DNA of 64,000 nt from Pisolithus tinctorius (lineage: Eukaryota > Basidiomycota > Agaricomycetes > Boletales > Pisolithaceae). The notes beneath the pieces were generated by a model, which was not told where the DNA came from, did not search any database, and saw nothing but the letters and a program-made list of their open reading frames with translations. The translations under genes and the position numbers were made by a program. The DNA lies in the NCBI GenBank assembly GCA_024663395.1, contig JANFAH010000038.1, forward strand, positions 248,001-312,000, given 5' to 3'. Positions 12,090 to 22,911 of the stretch are shown here, piece after piece; the stretch's first letter is position 1; the number at the start of each line of letters is the position of its first letter.

Positions 12090-13654
12090 ATGCAAGCCTA
12101 CTCTGTCAATGACGCACATCCCATGTTCAGCATGAGGGACCAGGTGACCATGGCACTCGCTGCAGCTCTAGGGCATGTCTGGAACTTGATCGAGGCGGTG
12201 CCACAGCCAGAGGAGAGGCTGGAGACCATCTATGCATGGGTGGAGGGACTGGGATAAGACATGGGTGAGCAACCTTCCACTGTAGTGCGTTGCGCATTGA
12301 CAGAGATCCACAGGCCAGCATACACTCATGGTGGAAATACGTCAATGACAACGGAATTTCCATGCTGAAGGTTCGTGACGAGTGCATGCGTGACTACACT
12401 GAGGAATCTGCAATGTGCCAAAGCCTTCTAGTCCTGGGTGCCATCGCCATCGCTGACCTCCGTCGTCCAGTGGAGCAGAGATGGATCCACATCGACGACA
12501 TCTTCGCAGACTACCAGGAGAGGGTAGAGTTGAGAGCACAGCTCGAGGCAGAGAGGTTGACAAGAGAACCTTCTATGCACACGCGCAGACAGGCAGCAAT
12601 GACGATAGGTGAAGGTCAAGGCTGCGCGCCCAGTGACACTGAAGCAGGTGAGTCTTCGAGGGGGACTGGACGACCAGTGCAGGAACAGACGGATAGTACA
12701 GGCAAGGGGAAGGGCAAGGAAAAGGTATGTCCTACCCTCCAGGAAGCTCTGAGCGTGATGGTTAATGTTCAGAAAAACTCCACAGGCCACAGACGAAGTC
12801 GATGAGCTGGAGAATGATGAAGGCGAACACCTGCCTAACCCTGACCCATCGAAAACTGGTGCTCCAGCACCTGACGCCAACCTTCGATGCAGGGAGTGCA
12901 CGAAGGCAAATGCAGAGTGTGAAGGGCTACCTGGGGAGTCGTGCAAGCAATGCAGGCAGGCCAAATGGAAGTGTAGCCAGTCGCTCAGAGTGGGTAGGAA
13001 GGTGAGTACGAGCTGATCGCGACGTGAAGAATGAGGACACTGAACCATAACACAGTGCAAGAACACTGGTAGTGGAGAGACAGCTGCTGGGCTGTCGCAT
13101 AAACAGACCAAGTCAGTAACGGTAACGGCAATGACTGAAACTCCAGCAACGACTGGGCTGAAACTCCAGATCCCTGCTCGCAAACCCCTCCCAGGCAAAA
13201 CTCCAAACCGACTCCCAGGCACCCAACACCTCGTGTTAGTCCCCCATCGACCTCGAACATGCCTCCTCCTGCACCTTGACCTCCCCTCTTCCTTCCATCA
13301 GCAACCCCTGCACCTCGACCTCACCCTGAGCTAACTCTGCCACCAATGGACAATCTGGGAGACCTCGGCGATGGTGGACTTTTTGGCAGACCAATGGGAT
13401 TATTGGACGATCCACCCATGCCTGTCAACAGTGCACAGGACAAGCCTGAAGATCCCCCAGTTGCAGAAACTCTGCCGGTCGCAAACATGAGCAAATCGAC
13501 TACGCATGAGGCTCTTGCTGAGCGCATCCAACTGTTGGAGGGTAGGGTGGACGATGAGGAGTTTGAGTTGACCCAGATTCACCAGATGCTGGGGCTGTTG
13601 GTGATGCAAGTAGAGCGACAGATTGGTGCAGTTCAGGGTGACGTGAGGAGCTGA
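12090..13654 (+). pseudogene. Antisense accessory gene of GypA: six-cysteine (Zn2Cys6-like) protein with C-terminal coiled coil
   Basis: The gene lies between pol and the 3' LTR and runs towards pol on the opposite strand. It probably starts at ATG 12090 (ACCATGC context). Coding segments are about 12090-12264, 12306-12724, 12774-13004 and a last one to 13654, separated by short GT...AG introns. Limits are tentative and one junction needs a 1-nt adjustment. TAA at 12255-12257 breaks the first exon. The third exon encodes CX2CX6CX7CX2CX6C (12886-12975), the exact spacing of a fungal Zn(II)2Cys6 binuclear cluster. A Pro-rich linker follows, then a helical segment ending ERIQLLEGRVDDEEFELTQI and beyond, with coiled-coil character. 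DNA binding and dimerisation are inference. Its own promoter would lie in 11825-12089. Confidence 0.65.
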
Positions 13655-13954
13655 AGAGGTTGAAGGATCAGCTCAAGAATATGTAGGTATGAGCACAGTA
13701 GCATAAGTAGGTTGTGGAAATTATTTTGTTTTATTTTGCGAGTCTTTTGGTATTTTTGAATGGGAATATCGCTAAGAAGGGAGCAGGGAAAGAGAACGAA
13801 CTGACGAGAGACAGAAGATGAGCGGAATTTTTTTTTTTTTTTTTTTGATGGTGGTTTTGTTTTATACGAGACGAAGAGGGTATATATATAAGCGAAAGGA
13901 GAAGTGGAGAAAGAGAAGAAAGAAAAGAAGGAAAAAGATAGAGAGAAAGGTGTG
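13655..13954. other. Convergent 3' region between antisense gene and pol
   Basis: About 300 bp separate the stop of the antisense gene from the end of pol. It includes a run of 18-19 T near 13830 and purine-rich sequence, and could serve as shared 3' untranslated and termination region. No gene is seen. Confidence 0.5.
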
Positions 13955-16900
13955 CTACTCATCTGATTTGTCCAAAGGGACACCAGTGAGTGCAGGGTCT
14001 GGTAGCGAATCATCATCCAAGCGATCCAAGTCGCTTGTGGAAATTCCAGTCAACTGCGTGACTTCGATATGAGAGTTGTTCCATGGGAAATAGGGGTAAA
14101 GATGGAAGGTGGCAAAGCAGAATTTGGACATGACTCCATCTAATTCTGCCAGGATGTATGAGCCTCCTTTGGTATGCCGAATGATGATCATGGGGCCTAG
14201 GTAGCATGGTTTGGTCTTGCGATCTAGTTCTTGCTTGATATGTGAATTCCGCACAAGGACGAGTGACCCAGGTTTGAAGTCGAAGTCTTGGACGGTGTGC
14301 ACAAAACGAGCGACAAAGTCTTTGACTGAAGCGAAGTGAGACTTCAGAACAAGATCATGGATGTGAGCAAGGTCTTCTGAACGTTTCTGGAGTTGTCGAG
14401 CACGATGGGCGATGAGTTCTGTCGTTGAGTAAAATTCTGCTTCGAAAGGGCTAAGAATGTCGCCTCAGCAAGGTCAAAGGGGAGTCTAGGTTCAACGCCG
14501 TGAGCCATATAGAATGGAGAAAACCCAGTTGCCTTGTGAATCGTAACCCTCTCTGCCCAGAACACTGTAGGAGCCACCTCTGACCACTTTGATGCTTCCC
14601 CACTGCAACTCTTTACCAACACCTCCCTCACATTGAAATGCCGACACTCAACAACTCCATTCGCTTGTGAGTTATAAGGTGAGATTCATATGTGGCAAAT
14701 TCCGAAGGTCTTGGAGAGCCAATCGAGGGCAAGTACGTAGGGACCACCATTATCTGTGACAATTTCTGCAACAGCACCCCAATGGCACAAGATCTGCTCG
14801 AAGATGAATTTTCTGATGGTCTTGCCAGTTTCTGTGCAAAGCATAGCCCACTCTGGATAACTTGTGAGTGAACAGCGAGCTTGGGTGACGTAGTGAAATC
14901 CATTCGACTTCAGCATTAAGAATGTGTCCATATATGCTTTAAAGAATAGGGGCTCAGGGATGGCGATGACTGGTGGAATATGTACGTGATCCAAACGGTG
15001 TATTTGGCACTCATGACACGACTTGACGTACCAGCAGACATCCTGCTCTAGCATAGGCCACCAGAAATGAGTCAGCAACTGCATGCAGGTCGAGTAGATA
15101 CCCTTGTGTCCTAGCTCATCATGAGCCTGACGAAGAATCCTGAGTTGTTTGTGAGGGGCGACTACTAGTTGGTGACGTCCTTGAGGGTCTTTTCTCCACA
15201 GGTCTCCTCCTTTGACAAAATACCGAGTGGCGAGACGCACCAGGCTTTCCAACTCCCCTTCCTCCAATCCTTCTGGCTTCTTCTTTGTCTCCAAAAACTC
15301 CTTCACCACTTTCAACCTCTCCTCTCTCTGGATCGCTTTCTTTGAGCACGGAATTTCCATCTCGTAGACACTCAGTGAGGTTTGTTCAGAGGAATAGATG
15401 CCTAGACTCTGTGACAAGGCTGAAGGTGAGTCTGACAAGGTACTCAGAATTTCTGAAGGGTAAGGCTGAGACTCGAAACGGGCCTCTCTACAGTTCAAAA
15501 GCTCGACAGCGAAGGCTCCACACTCGTCTATCCACTCCTCGTAGTCCTCTTCTCCATCCTCATCTTCTTCTGCTTTCAGTCTCCTTGAAAGACCATCTGG
15601 CGCTGCTTGCTTGTGAGCAGGGACATGTACAAGCTCAAAGTTGAATAAAAGAATTCCTGCAATCCAGCGGTTGATGGTTGCATTGGGCTGTAAGTCTGGA
15701 TTGTTAATCATCCCCTTTATATATTGTGCATCAACCTCGACAACTAAATTCTGCACGCCGAAAATGTGAAGTCTGATGTCATGTAAAGTGCGGAAGAGAC
15801 CAAAGAGCTCGAGTTTGGCTTGGCTGTAATGGCATTCGCAGTCATTGAGAGTTATTGAGCCAAACCTTGCAGGGTAATGTTTTCCATCTTCCCCCTCCTG
15901 CATGAGGAGGTATCCTACAGCAATATTCAAAGTGTTGACTGCCAGAATGACCTTCCTCTCAGAATTGTAGTTGATAGTGCGTAGCGCAGGGGACGAGACA
16001 ATAGCTTGGCGAAGATAATCCATGGCTTCCCTGTGTTTGTTGCGGAATTTGAAGCAGACGTCTTTCTTGGTCAGCTCGACAAGGGGATGTGCGTGCTTAG
16101 CGAAATCCTTGATAAAGATCCTACAATACGAGCAAAGACCTAAAAATCTGCGCACTTCAGTGACGTCAGTGCAGTAGGGCCAGTCTTTAATTTTCTGGAC
16201 TTTAGCTTCATCCAGAATTCTCCCCTTGAACAACACCTTATGCCCAACCACAATGATAGACGGTGCAGCGATGACACATTTCTTTGCTGAAATGGTAGCT
16301 CCAGCGTGACGCAGACGATGTAAGACGCGGTTAACGTTCTGCAGATGTTCCCAGATGAAGCGCCGGATCCCGGAGTTTTGTGCGATTGTCTGGTAGGTAC
16401 CGTCGGAATTTTGGTAACGAGATTTGGGGCCCTTGATTGGGCAGTCGTCGATGAACGGGATGGTAACTTCTGGAATTTCATCCTTCAATATCCAACACAT
16501 GTCTCCATGGAAAATCTGGACTGCATTCATGTAGCCAATAGGTAGTTTAGTGAGTCAAAGGGTACCAATAGGGGTTTGGAAAGTAGTAAGATCGCAGTAT
16601 TCATCATGGATGGTGCGATGATCATATCCGACCATAAGATCTAAAATTCCATAGATGGAGTGGCAGGCAAAAGCTTCTGCAATCGAGTCGACGAAGGGGG
16701 GAACAGATGAATCCTGTATAGATACGGTGTTCAGAGGTTGTAAGTCATGGACAAGGCGCAGAGATTTTCCATCCTTCTTGACTACGCAGAACCATTTTGA
16801 GCGATAGGATGAAGTAGACGGTTTGTAGACACCTGCAGAAATTTTTTCTTTGATTATGCTGATGACGTCACAAAAAATGGCGGGAGGTATGGGGATATTC

Positions 16901-17562
16901 TGCTTGACCCAGGGTTTGTGGGCTAGTGTGGGTATCTCCAGTGGCGGGAAACATATCTTCTCAGAAGGTTCCCCTTTCGTGGCATCCCAAGCGAAGGCGG
17001 TCTCGTGCGTCTTGACCAGCCATCATACCAGATTTAACTCTGCAGGCCAGAGGAACTTCAAAGGGTCCAGATCGAGCTTGTCAGCCCTTTCCTGGGTGAA
17101 CCTGGAGCCTGGCATGAATGGAGGAGGATGAGTAGGTAGTACAGGCAAATCTGCGAGAGGATCTTCAGCCTCCTGACACTCTACCCAGAATTCCACAGGC
17201 ATCAATGTCAGTACAGGCCTGACCTTCTTTGCTACAGGTTTGTACTTTAAAATATGAAGAATGGGATTGAACTGGTAAGTGGAACGTAAAGCTGAAACTG
17301 TCAGTGGTGAAATGGTAGTGCTAGTAGAAAATAAGAAGGGGTCATTCGAAGAAACGGAACTAGAATTGAACGGATCAATGGGGGGCGTACTGTTGCTTTG
17401 TAAATCGTAGAGCAATGCCGCAGCGGAATTTTTGGTAGTGTCTGTAGAGGAAAAGGAAGCTGGCTTCGAAGGTAACAAAGGAGGATCAGAAAGATAGAGA
17501 GAACACACAGAGAAAACATTATCATGGCCTCCTTGTGATCCAAACGAGTCATCGACCAACAC
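13955..17562 (-). pseudogene. GypA pol: reverse transcriptase, RNase H, integrase (decayed)
   Basis: Read leftward from 17562. A linker leads to the RT, with KWFCVVKKDGKSLRLVHDL and the catalytic FIDD box in VTIPFIDDCPIKGPKSRY (about 16420-16475). RNase H follows, with DAQYIKGMINNPD and HVPAHKQAAPDGLSRR. The integrase has an HHCC finger (HDELGHKG...CHECQ), a DDE core (AYMDTF, VTDNGGPY, NGVVECRHFN), and ends at 13955 without a chromodomain. In-frame TGA codons stand at 17023-17025, 16531-16533 and 14686-14688, each where CGA would restore the frame. A frameshift near 14303-14343 separates the last segment. The product would copy the genomic RNA and insert the cDNA. Confidence 0.9.
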
Positions 17563-18198
17563 TAAAAACCCTGCTCAGGTTGTTTCATGTGGCGACGCAT
17601 CTCCTTGTGTGCAAAGTAGTCTTCTTTGTCTTCGCAATTTACGAACCGTGGAAGAGGCTGTAGTCTGTTTTGAGGGCACGTCAGAATTAATACCTGTCTA
17701 CCTGTGTTAGGGTCACGAATCTCCAGAGACTGTTCTCCATCAGGAAAATCTCGTAGGATGCTGGAGAGCAGGCAGAAGAAAGGTCGCCCGAGCAGTAGAT
17801 CAAATGGTGCACAGTCGATGACCTGAATCTGGAGGTGCACTTTGATATTCCCTATGTGCAAGGACGCATTTCTCTATGACCCCACGGGTGCTTTCTTTGG
17901 ATTGGTTAGCGGCCTCCAGAGTCATGGTCATGTCAGTATGGAGGGGGGCCTCTAAAGCTTCCCACAACTCTCATCGCAAGGCCACTACCTGGCATCCGCT
18001 GTCCAGAATACATTCGACGTGAAGTTTGTCCATCAAGATTCCGTCGACAGCACATAAGGGAGCCGTAGTGAGGCCTACACACTTCCCTTCTGTGTCTCTG
18101 ACCCAGTATTGTTCATAGGACGCCCATGCAGGTGACACCACAGCTTCTGACACTGTTTCCAAGCTCCCGATCGTTATCTTCTTCATCACGGCCAGTTC
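17562..18198 (-). pseudogene. GypA retropepsin-like protease region
   Basis: The motif LDSGCQVVALR (about 17974-18006) is a DSG aspartic-protease active site. It is followed by VIDCAPFDLLLGRPF, the flap and second-loop region typical of gypsy proteases. TGA at 17971-17973 follows directly. The frame then changes between about 17970 and 17861 and returns at 17562-17564 (TAG), as if two compensating indels had occurred. The protease would cut the Gag-Pol polyprotein. Confidence 0.8.
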
Positions 18199-19773
18199 TC
18201 AGACCTGCTTGCGAATCTCTGGACTGACAGCAAAGAGGTCTTTGGTAGAAATTTCCATCTTCGCCTCTAAGACTTGGTTTACAAGTCGTCTAGTAGCAGC
18301 TGCTTCATCAAAGCTGCTCTGGTATCGAAATTGGGGTGCGGGAATTGTTGTAGGCTTAGATTTCCTGGGATCTGTGGGATTAGAGACGACCAGAGTTTTA
18401 CTAATGGCTGTGTTCTCTGTAACATGGATGGGATCCTTTGGAACAGAATTATCGACTGGCCTGGGGGCAGTTGACGTGTTAGCAGGCACTGGACCTGTCA
18501 CGGGGGTTCACTGATGGCGAGCTGGAATATCTACACTGTCGAAACGAGTGACCTTCTTCTTCTTGATATTATTTTTCAATTCTTCTACCTGCATGTAAGC
18601 TCTTGCCAGTGCACACTGGTCTTCTTCATCGGTATTACTCTCTAGTTCTTCGTTGATTAGGTAGGAGGAGGGATGTAAGTCGACCTGAAATTCCGCAGTC
18701 TCTTCATTACTGAAGAACATCATGCTGACGAGATGAGGTGGGGTATCGCATCCTCGAGATGAGTTTGATGGCTGGTTAGGACGTTGTATGGAGACAAGGT
18801 TTGCTGAGGCGATGATAGAATCGCACATGGCAAGGAAGTTGTCGATCTTTTCTTTAAAGTTCTGGCCAGCAGCCATCCTAGGAATGTCAGAACCATCAGG
18901 CATAAATACCCTTCCCCCTATCAGGGTGCATTTCCCAGCTTGTACATATTCATGACACAGTGCGCACTCTGCCGTACAGTGACCATTGGTGCTTCCGCAG
19001 AAGAAACACTGTGGGTCAAAAGAGCGATGGAATTGGCCCTCTTGACCTTGCTGAGGGGGTGACATGTCGGTAGGTTGTTGGGCGACTTGGACATACTCGC
19101 GTTTTAAGATAGTGGGGACAGTCAACAAAGAAGGGGGTGCAGAGTTCTGAGGAAACAAGGCCGAAGAATCAGGTTGAGGGAGATTTCATTTTGCTCCACT
19201 GAGCAGGTAGTTAGCGTGCTTGTAGACCAGATCGAGCTCCCAAGGTTTGTCAATGTTGTGATCTAGGTCTGAAAGTTGCAATCACATGAGCAAGGAATTC
19301 CAGAACCTCGGGGGAAATCCCTCAAGGAATTTCTCATTGATGTAGTCCTCAGGGAGCTTCTTCTTCTTCTGGATGAGGCCAAGGATGCATCGGAATTCCT
19401 GGACATATTTACTGAGATCTTCCAGCAATCCCATAGGTTTCTGAACTTGATGGTAGAGTAAGGTCTCAAGGTCGGCTTTGGTATAGCAACGATCTTTCAC
19501 CGAGGCACCTGGATAGTAGTTCAGGAGTTCTTTGGAAAATGCATCCCAGTCATTGAAGCTGTCGGTTGCAGTGTCTAGGGTAGACAAAAATTCCGCCTCG
19601 TTGTGATCAGCATAATGGATGACCCAGTGGATTTTATCTTTTCCGGTGTCAAGGCCAGCTTTGATGCAGAGTTGTTCAACATCTTCAAGGTAGTGAGTGA
19701 TGTCTTCAGTGTGACCAGAAAACTTCAGGGCTTTGTTGGAGCCCCTGAGTGGCATGTCTCTAGCTCCAGACAT
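18199..19773 (-). pseudogene. GypA gag: capsid and zinc-knuckle nucleocapsid
   Basis: The first convincing ATG is at 19773. The capsid-like part contains LKFSGHTEDITHYLEDVEQL and further helices, then a knuckle CX2CX5HX4C (CFFCGSTNGHCTAEC, about 19000-19044) with the following VQAGKC motif found in basidiomycete gypsy Gags. An acidic, low-complexity stretch precedes it and continues upstream to the PBS without a stop, so an earlier non-ATG or spliced start is possible. TGA codons at 19282, 19186, 18508 and 18199 are all consistent with CGA originals. Gag and pol share one frame. Confidence 0.87.
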
Positions 19774-20232
19774 TATGTGAATGGATGCAGAATTTAAGAG
19801 TGGGGTGACTGAGGTATTCTGAGTGGGAACTTGGGTGGGGGAAACAATAGCAGGATTTAAAGTGAGTGATTGCGAAGGGATAAGGAGTTGTTCAGCAGCA
19901 AGTTCGGAATTACTAGACGATGAGGGCGAAGAAGAGGTTAGTTCTGAGAGAGGTGAAAGTTCTTGATGCTCTGCGGGAGGATCAAAGGGTTCATCAAAGT
20001 CAAAACCTCCTGGAAATGCTGGGTAAAATGCTGGGGACTCTGGGCTCTGAAAGATCTCGTATAACCTGAGATCTGAGTCTGATGAGTGTGGCTCTGAAAT
20101 GTCTCTAGGATCAGTTACTGGAATTAAGATTTCTGATGAGGAAATAGATAGTCTGCAGAAGGGCTCTAGGAGCTCTTTGAGTTCAGTTCTTTGACAAGTG
20201 GGTTGTAAGGATCTCCTTTCCAGATCTACAGA

Positions 20233-20251
20233 CCCCTCATGGTGGGCTCCA
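20233..20251 (-). other. GypA primer binding site
   Basis: On the minus strand, six bases after the 5' LTR, comes TGGAGCCCACCATGAGGGG. It starts with TGG, as needed to pair with a tRNA 3' CCA end. The same site follows LTR-P (22891-22909) and LTR-C (from 54654). Confidence 0.75.
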
Positions 20252-20257
20252 AAATGA

Positions 20258-21302
20258 TGTGGGTCACTACCTCTGGGTAGCGTGCAAACAGGGGAAAGCT
20301 GTAGGGAAGTCCCTAGGCTCAACCCAAGGGGTGCTGAGACAGAAGGAGATGTATAATACGATGGTAGAGTTGGTCAAGGAGTCGAATGTAAGGCGCGGAA
20401 TTTAATTCCGCAGAGTTGTAGGTAGGATTAGGCTTGCTTTTGAAATTCCAAGCAACAATCTTGACCTGACAAAGTAACTCTGAGACGAATTAGGCGCATG
20501 AGAGGGGAAACAAGGAACTAGCAGACCAAGGACACAAAGACACAGGGGACACAGTAGACGCAGATGATGCAAAGACACAGATACGCAGCAAACACAGAGG
20601 ACGCAAGGGCACTTAGAACACCTTAGACTCGCATATGACACAGATGGTGAGTCCCCAAAAGATGATTCTTTTTCATCTCTAAGGTGGACTTATATAGTAC
20701 ATGGATAGTAAGGTACTGATCAGAGAAATGTGGGGCGGGTAAAGCAAAATTCCGAAAAACAAAGAGGGCGACGTGTCAGATGTCAAAGCCATACAGAATC
20801 ATGTGAAGACAAACTGTTAAGTAGTAACCGAGAAAAACAAATGGGAAAAGATGGGTATCTTCTGGCAGGACAAGTGTACATTGTACCGTGGAGTGTGCGA
20901 AGGATAGAGGCCATAGATGCAAGGGGGTACTCGCATTCTGGAGGAAGGTTTGCAGGAGAAGAGCAAGAGAGGTAACCAGAGTTTTTACTGATGATCTGCG
21001 TGATTTCCTGGCTGTGTGGCGAGGTGGAGGTTGAGGCGACATGACTGCGGAATTCTGGATAGACATGTGTCAGGTTGATGTTGACACAGAATTCCAGGAT
21101 GATGACTGGTGTGTGTTATTGATGGACAGGGGAGCTCCGAAGGATCAATGGCCAAGGCAGTGCATGAGGCTGATGCACAAGGCTGATGCAATAATTCCGA
21201 AGATGACAGACGTGGAACTTTGATAGGGGTCAACTTTGGTAATGGCGGAATTTTGGTGTTGGCATCCCTATTTCAGCCTCAGGGAGTATAATACTCCCTA
21301 CA
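20258..21302 (-). repeat. GypA 5' LTR
   Basis: 1045 bp, the pair of 10780-11824. It carries the U3 promoter for gag-pol transcription. Confidence 0.93.
20689..20696 (-). promoter_or_regulatory. TATA box in GypA 5' LTR
   Basis: TATATAAG on the minus strand, about 430 bases before the LTR end, placed as expected for the U3/R boundary. Confidence 0.55.
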
Positions 21303-21898
21303 CTGTGGGTCTAGAGGATTGATTGTAAGGCTGTGTGAGTGCAACGAGCAGGTTGATCCTGCAGATGAGCCAGACATTCAATGATCATAGTAACTGGGTG
21401 ACAATGGTTTGTACCTCAGGTGGATGCACATGACAGTTCACATCACATGAACCTCTTAACTGAAGCTGAAGTCGAAAACTTGGACTTTGCATTTGCAGGG
21501 TGAATGGTGCCTATGAGTCTCCATATGTCGGTCCTGATTCCAGTTACTGTACCTCCATAGCAGCATCAAAGCATGTACAGTACTCCACTGTTCTTCAGTA
21601 TGAATATCACCAAAGTTCCTACTCCATCTCTCTCCATCTTCTGTCCATCAGAGTTATCTCCAAACATCTGTCTGGTCTCTTCCTCTGAAATATGAGGGCT
21701 GACATTGTGCAAGGGGGTAGTGCACAAGCTAAACCCAACACCCTCACTCTGCTCCATTTCTGCCTCAGCTGACTTTGTCCCTGCCAATCCTCCACTAGTC
21801 AGAGTTCCATTCATCTGTGTCAGACTTGCTTCTACACCTCTCTCCAGACCTGGTTAAGCATCAGAGTTGGTCAGAGTAGGCTCAGACTTGACAGTACT

Positions 21899-22890
21899 CT
21901 ATAGAACCATATGTGTCTTGCTTAATTCACTTGCTCTATATGTTCCTTGGCATCCATTCCACTTATACATCTACCTTTCTGAGATAAGTTGTGATTAGAA
22001 CAGTTAGAACAACCACTGTTTTCCTGATGCATGGAGAATCCCCACCGGGACATGGCCTGGGAAAGTGGGTCTATTTAGCCTGGGGAAAACCCAGGTTCAC
22101 CCTGGAAAGGGGTCTATTTAGCCTATGGGAAGCCCATTTTCTGCCTGGAAAGCAGGTCTATTTACCCTGGGGAAAACCCAGGACAGCCTAGAATGTAGGT
22201 CTATTTAGCCTGGAGAAAGCCCAGGTTCACCCTGGAGAGCAGGTCTATTTAGCCTGGGGCAAACCCAGGTTCACCTGGAAAGCAGGTCTATTTAGCCTGG
22301 GGCAAACCCAGGTTCACCTGGAAAGCAGGTCTATTTAGCCTGGGGAAAGCCCAGGTTCACCTGGAAAGCAGGTCTATTTAGCCTGGGGAAATCCCAGGAT
22401 CAACCTGGAAAGCAGGTCTATTTAGCCTGGGGAAATCCCATGATCAACCTGGAAAGCAGGTCTATTTAGCCTGGGGAAATCCCAGGATCAACCTGGAAAG
22501 GGGGTCTATTTAGCCTGGAGAAAGTCCAATTTGGACCCCAGCTACCCTTTCATTTGATGTATAATATATATATGTTATGGAGAAAATGTTTTCTCCAACC
22601 ATATTAAATTGCTGCCCTGGAGAATCTCCAGCTAGGGAATGGAGAATCTCCAGGAATGGTGGTGGAGAATCCCCAAAAGTTGGGAATTCCCAACAAAATG
22701 ACACCTATTAGGTTAATACTTATATCAAAATCTCCAGACCTAATAGGTCTCCAAGGGGGGTTGACTGAAGTGAGGAGGACAGGAGTTGGGATGGGAAAAG
22801 CGATAGATTTTGGCAATTATGATGACCTAGGAGGCAGGAATATGAAGGGTGCAAACACAAACAAGGTTTTTCTTGATCCAGGAATGACCA
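21899..22890 (-). mobile_element. Internal remnant of an LTR-P retrotransposon with embedded minisatellite
   Basis: The PBS and LTR at its right end show it is the interior of a minus-oriented element. The preserved part has no gag or pol. It holds the 43-bp array (22021-22540) and a palindromic tail at about 22600-22780, containing TGGAGAATCTCCAG and the inverted pair ACCTATTAGGT/ACCTAATAGGT. The same array plus tail recurs at 38600-39230. It was either internally filled with repeats or is a non-autonomous derivative. Confidence 0.5.
22021..22540. repeat. 43-bp minisatellite, about 11 copies
   Basis: Units run GGTCTATTTAGCCTGGGG...CCTGGAAAGCA. Most are 43 bp, with small length changes. They share unit length and core with the array at 38600-39030. 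Confidence 0.85.
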
Positions 22891-22909
22891 CCCCTCATGG
22901 TGGGCTCCA
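22891..22909 (-). other. LTR-P primer binding site
   Basis: TGGAGCCCACCATGAGGGG on the minus strand, two bases from the LTR end. Identical to the GypA site. Confidence 0.75.
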
Positions 22910-22911
22910 GA

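Larger units (their letters stand above)
10780..21302 (-). mobile_element. GypA: full-length Ty3/gypsy LTR retrotransposon, minus orientation
   Basis: Two 1045-bp LTRs (10780-11824 and 20258-21302), TG...CA, enclose a PBS, a gag-pol frame and a convergent antisense gene. Integrase lies downstream of RNase H, the Ty3/gypsy order, and no chromodomain follows the integrase. Differences between the LTRs that I noticed are mainly C/T or G/A. CTGTG is present at both outer edges (10779-10783 and 21303-21307) and may be the target duplication, but this would shift one LTR end by four bases. CpG density is clearly higher than in the Harbinger host, so this is the younger layer. Confidence 0.92.
7843..21511 (+). 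mobile_element. PIF/Harbinger DNA transposon inserted in the solo LTR
   Basis: The left end GGTGTCATTCACCCTCCAAA (7843) and the inverted right end GGCACCATTCACCCTGCAAA (21511) are imperfect terminal repeats. The 3-bp duplication TAT lies at 7840-7842 and 21512-21514. Harbinger elements make 3-bp duplications, usually TTA or TAA, so TAT is slightly off. A 25-bp motif beginning AATGTAGTCACATGATGA is repeated near 7895 and 7971, inside the left end. Two convergent genes, transposase and a Myb/SANT protein, are the standard pair for this superfamily. The right part is separated by the GypA retrotransposon. Confidence 0.87.
7503..21893 (-). mobile_element. Solo LTR of the ChrB-type family, split by nested insertions, TSD GTACT
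   Basis: The LTR starts TGTCACAACC at 7503 and is interrupted at 7842. It resumes at 21512 and ends ...CTTGACA at 21893. Perfect 5-bp duplications GTACT flank it at 7498-7502 and 21894-21898. Joining the two parts gives a sequence colinear with other LTR-B copies (27848-28561 and 33719-34368). No gag or pol belongs to it, so it is a solo LTR left by LTR-LTR recombination. Confidence 0.9.

Noticed and set aside
12428..13222. 264-codon minus-strand frame in GypA
   Set aside because: Shadow of the antisense accessory gene; composition is odd and no domain is visible.
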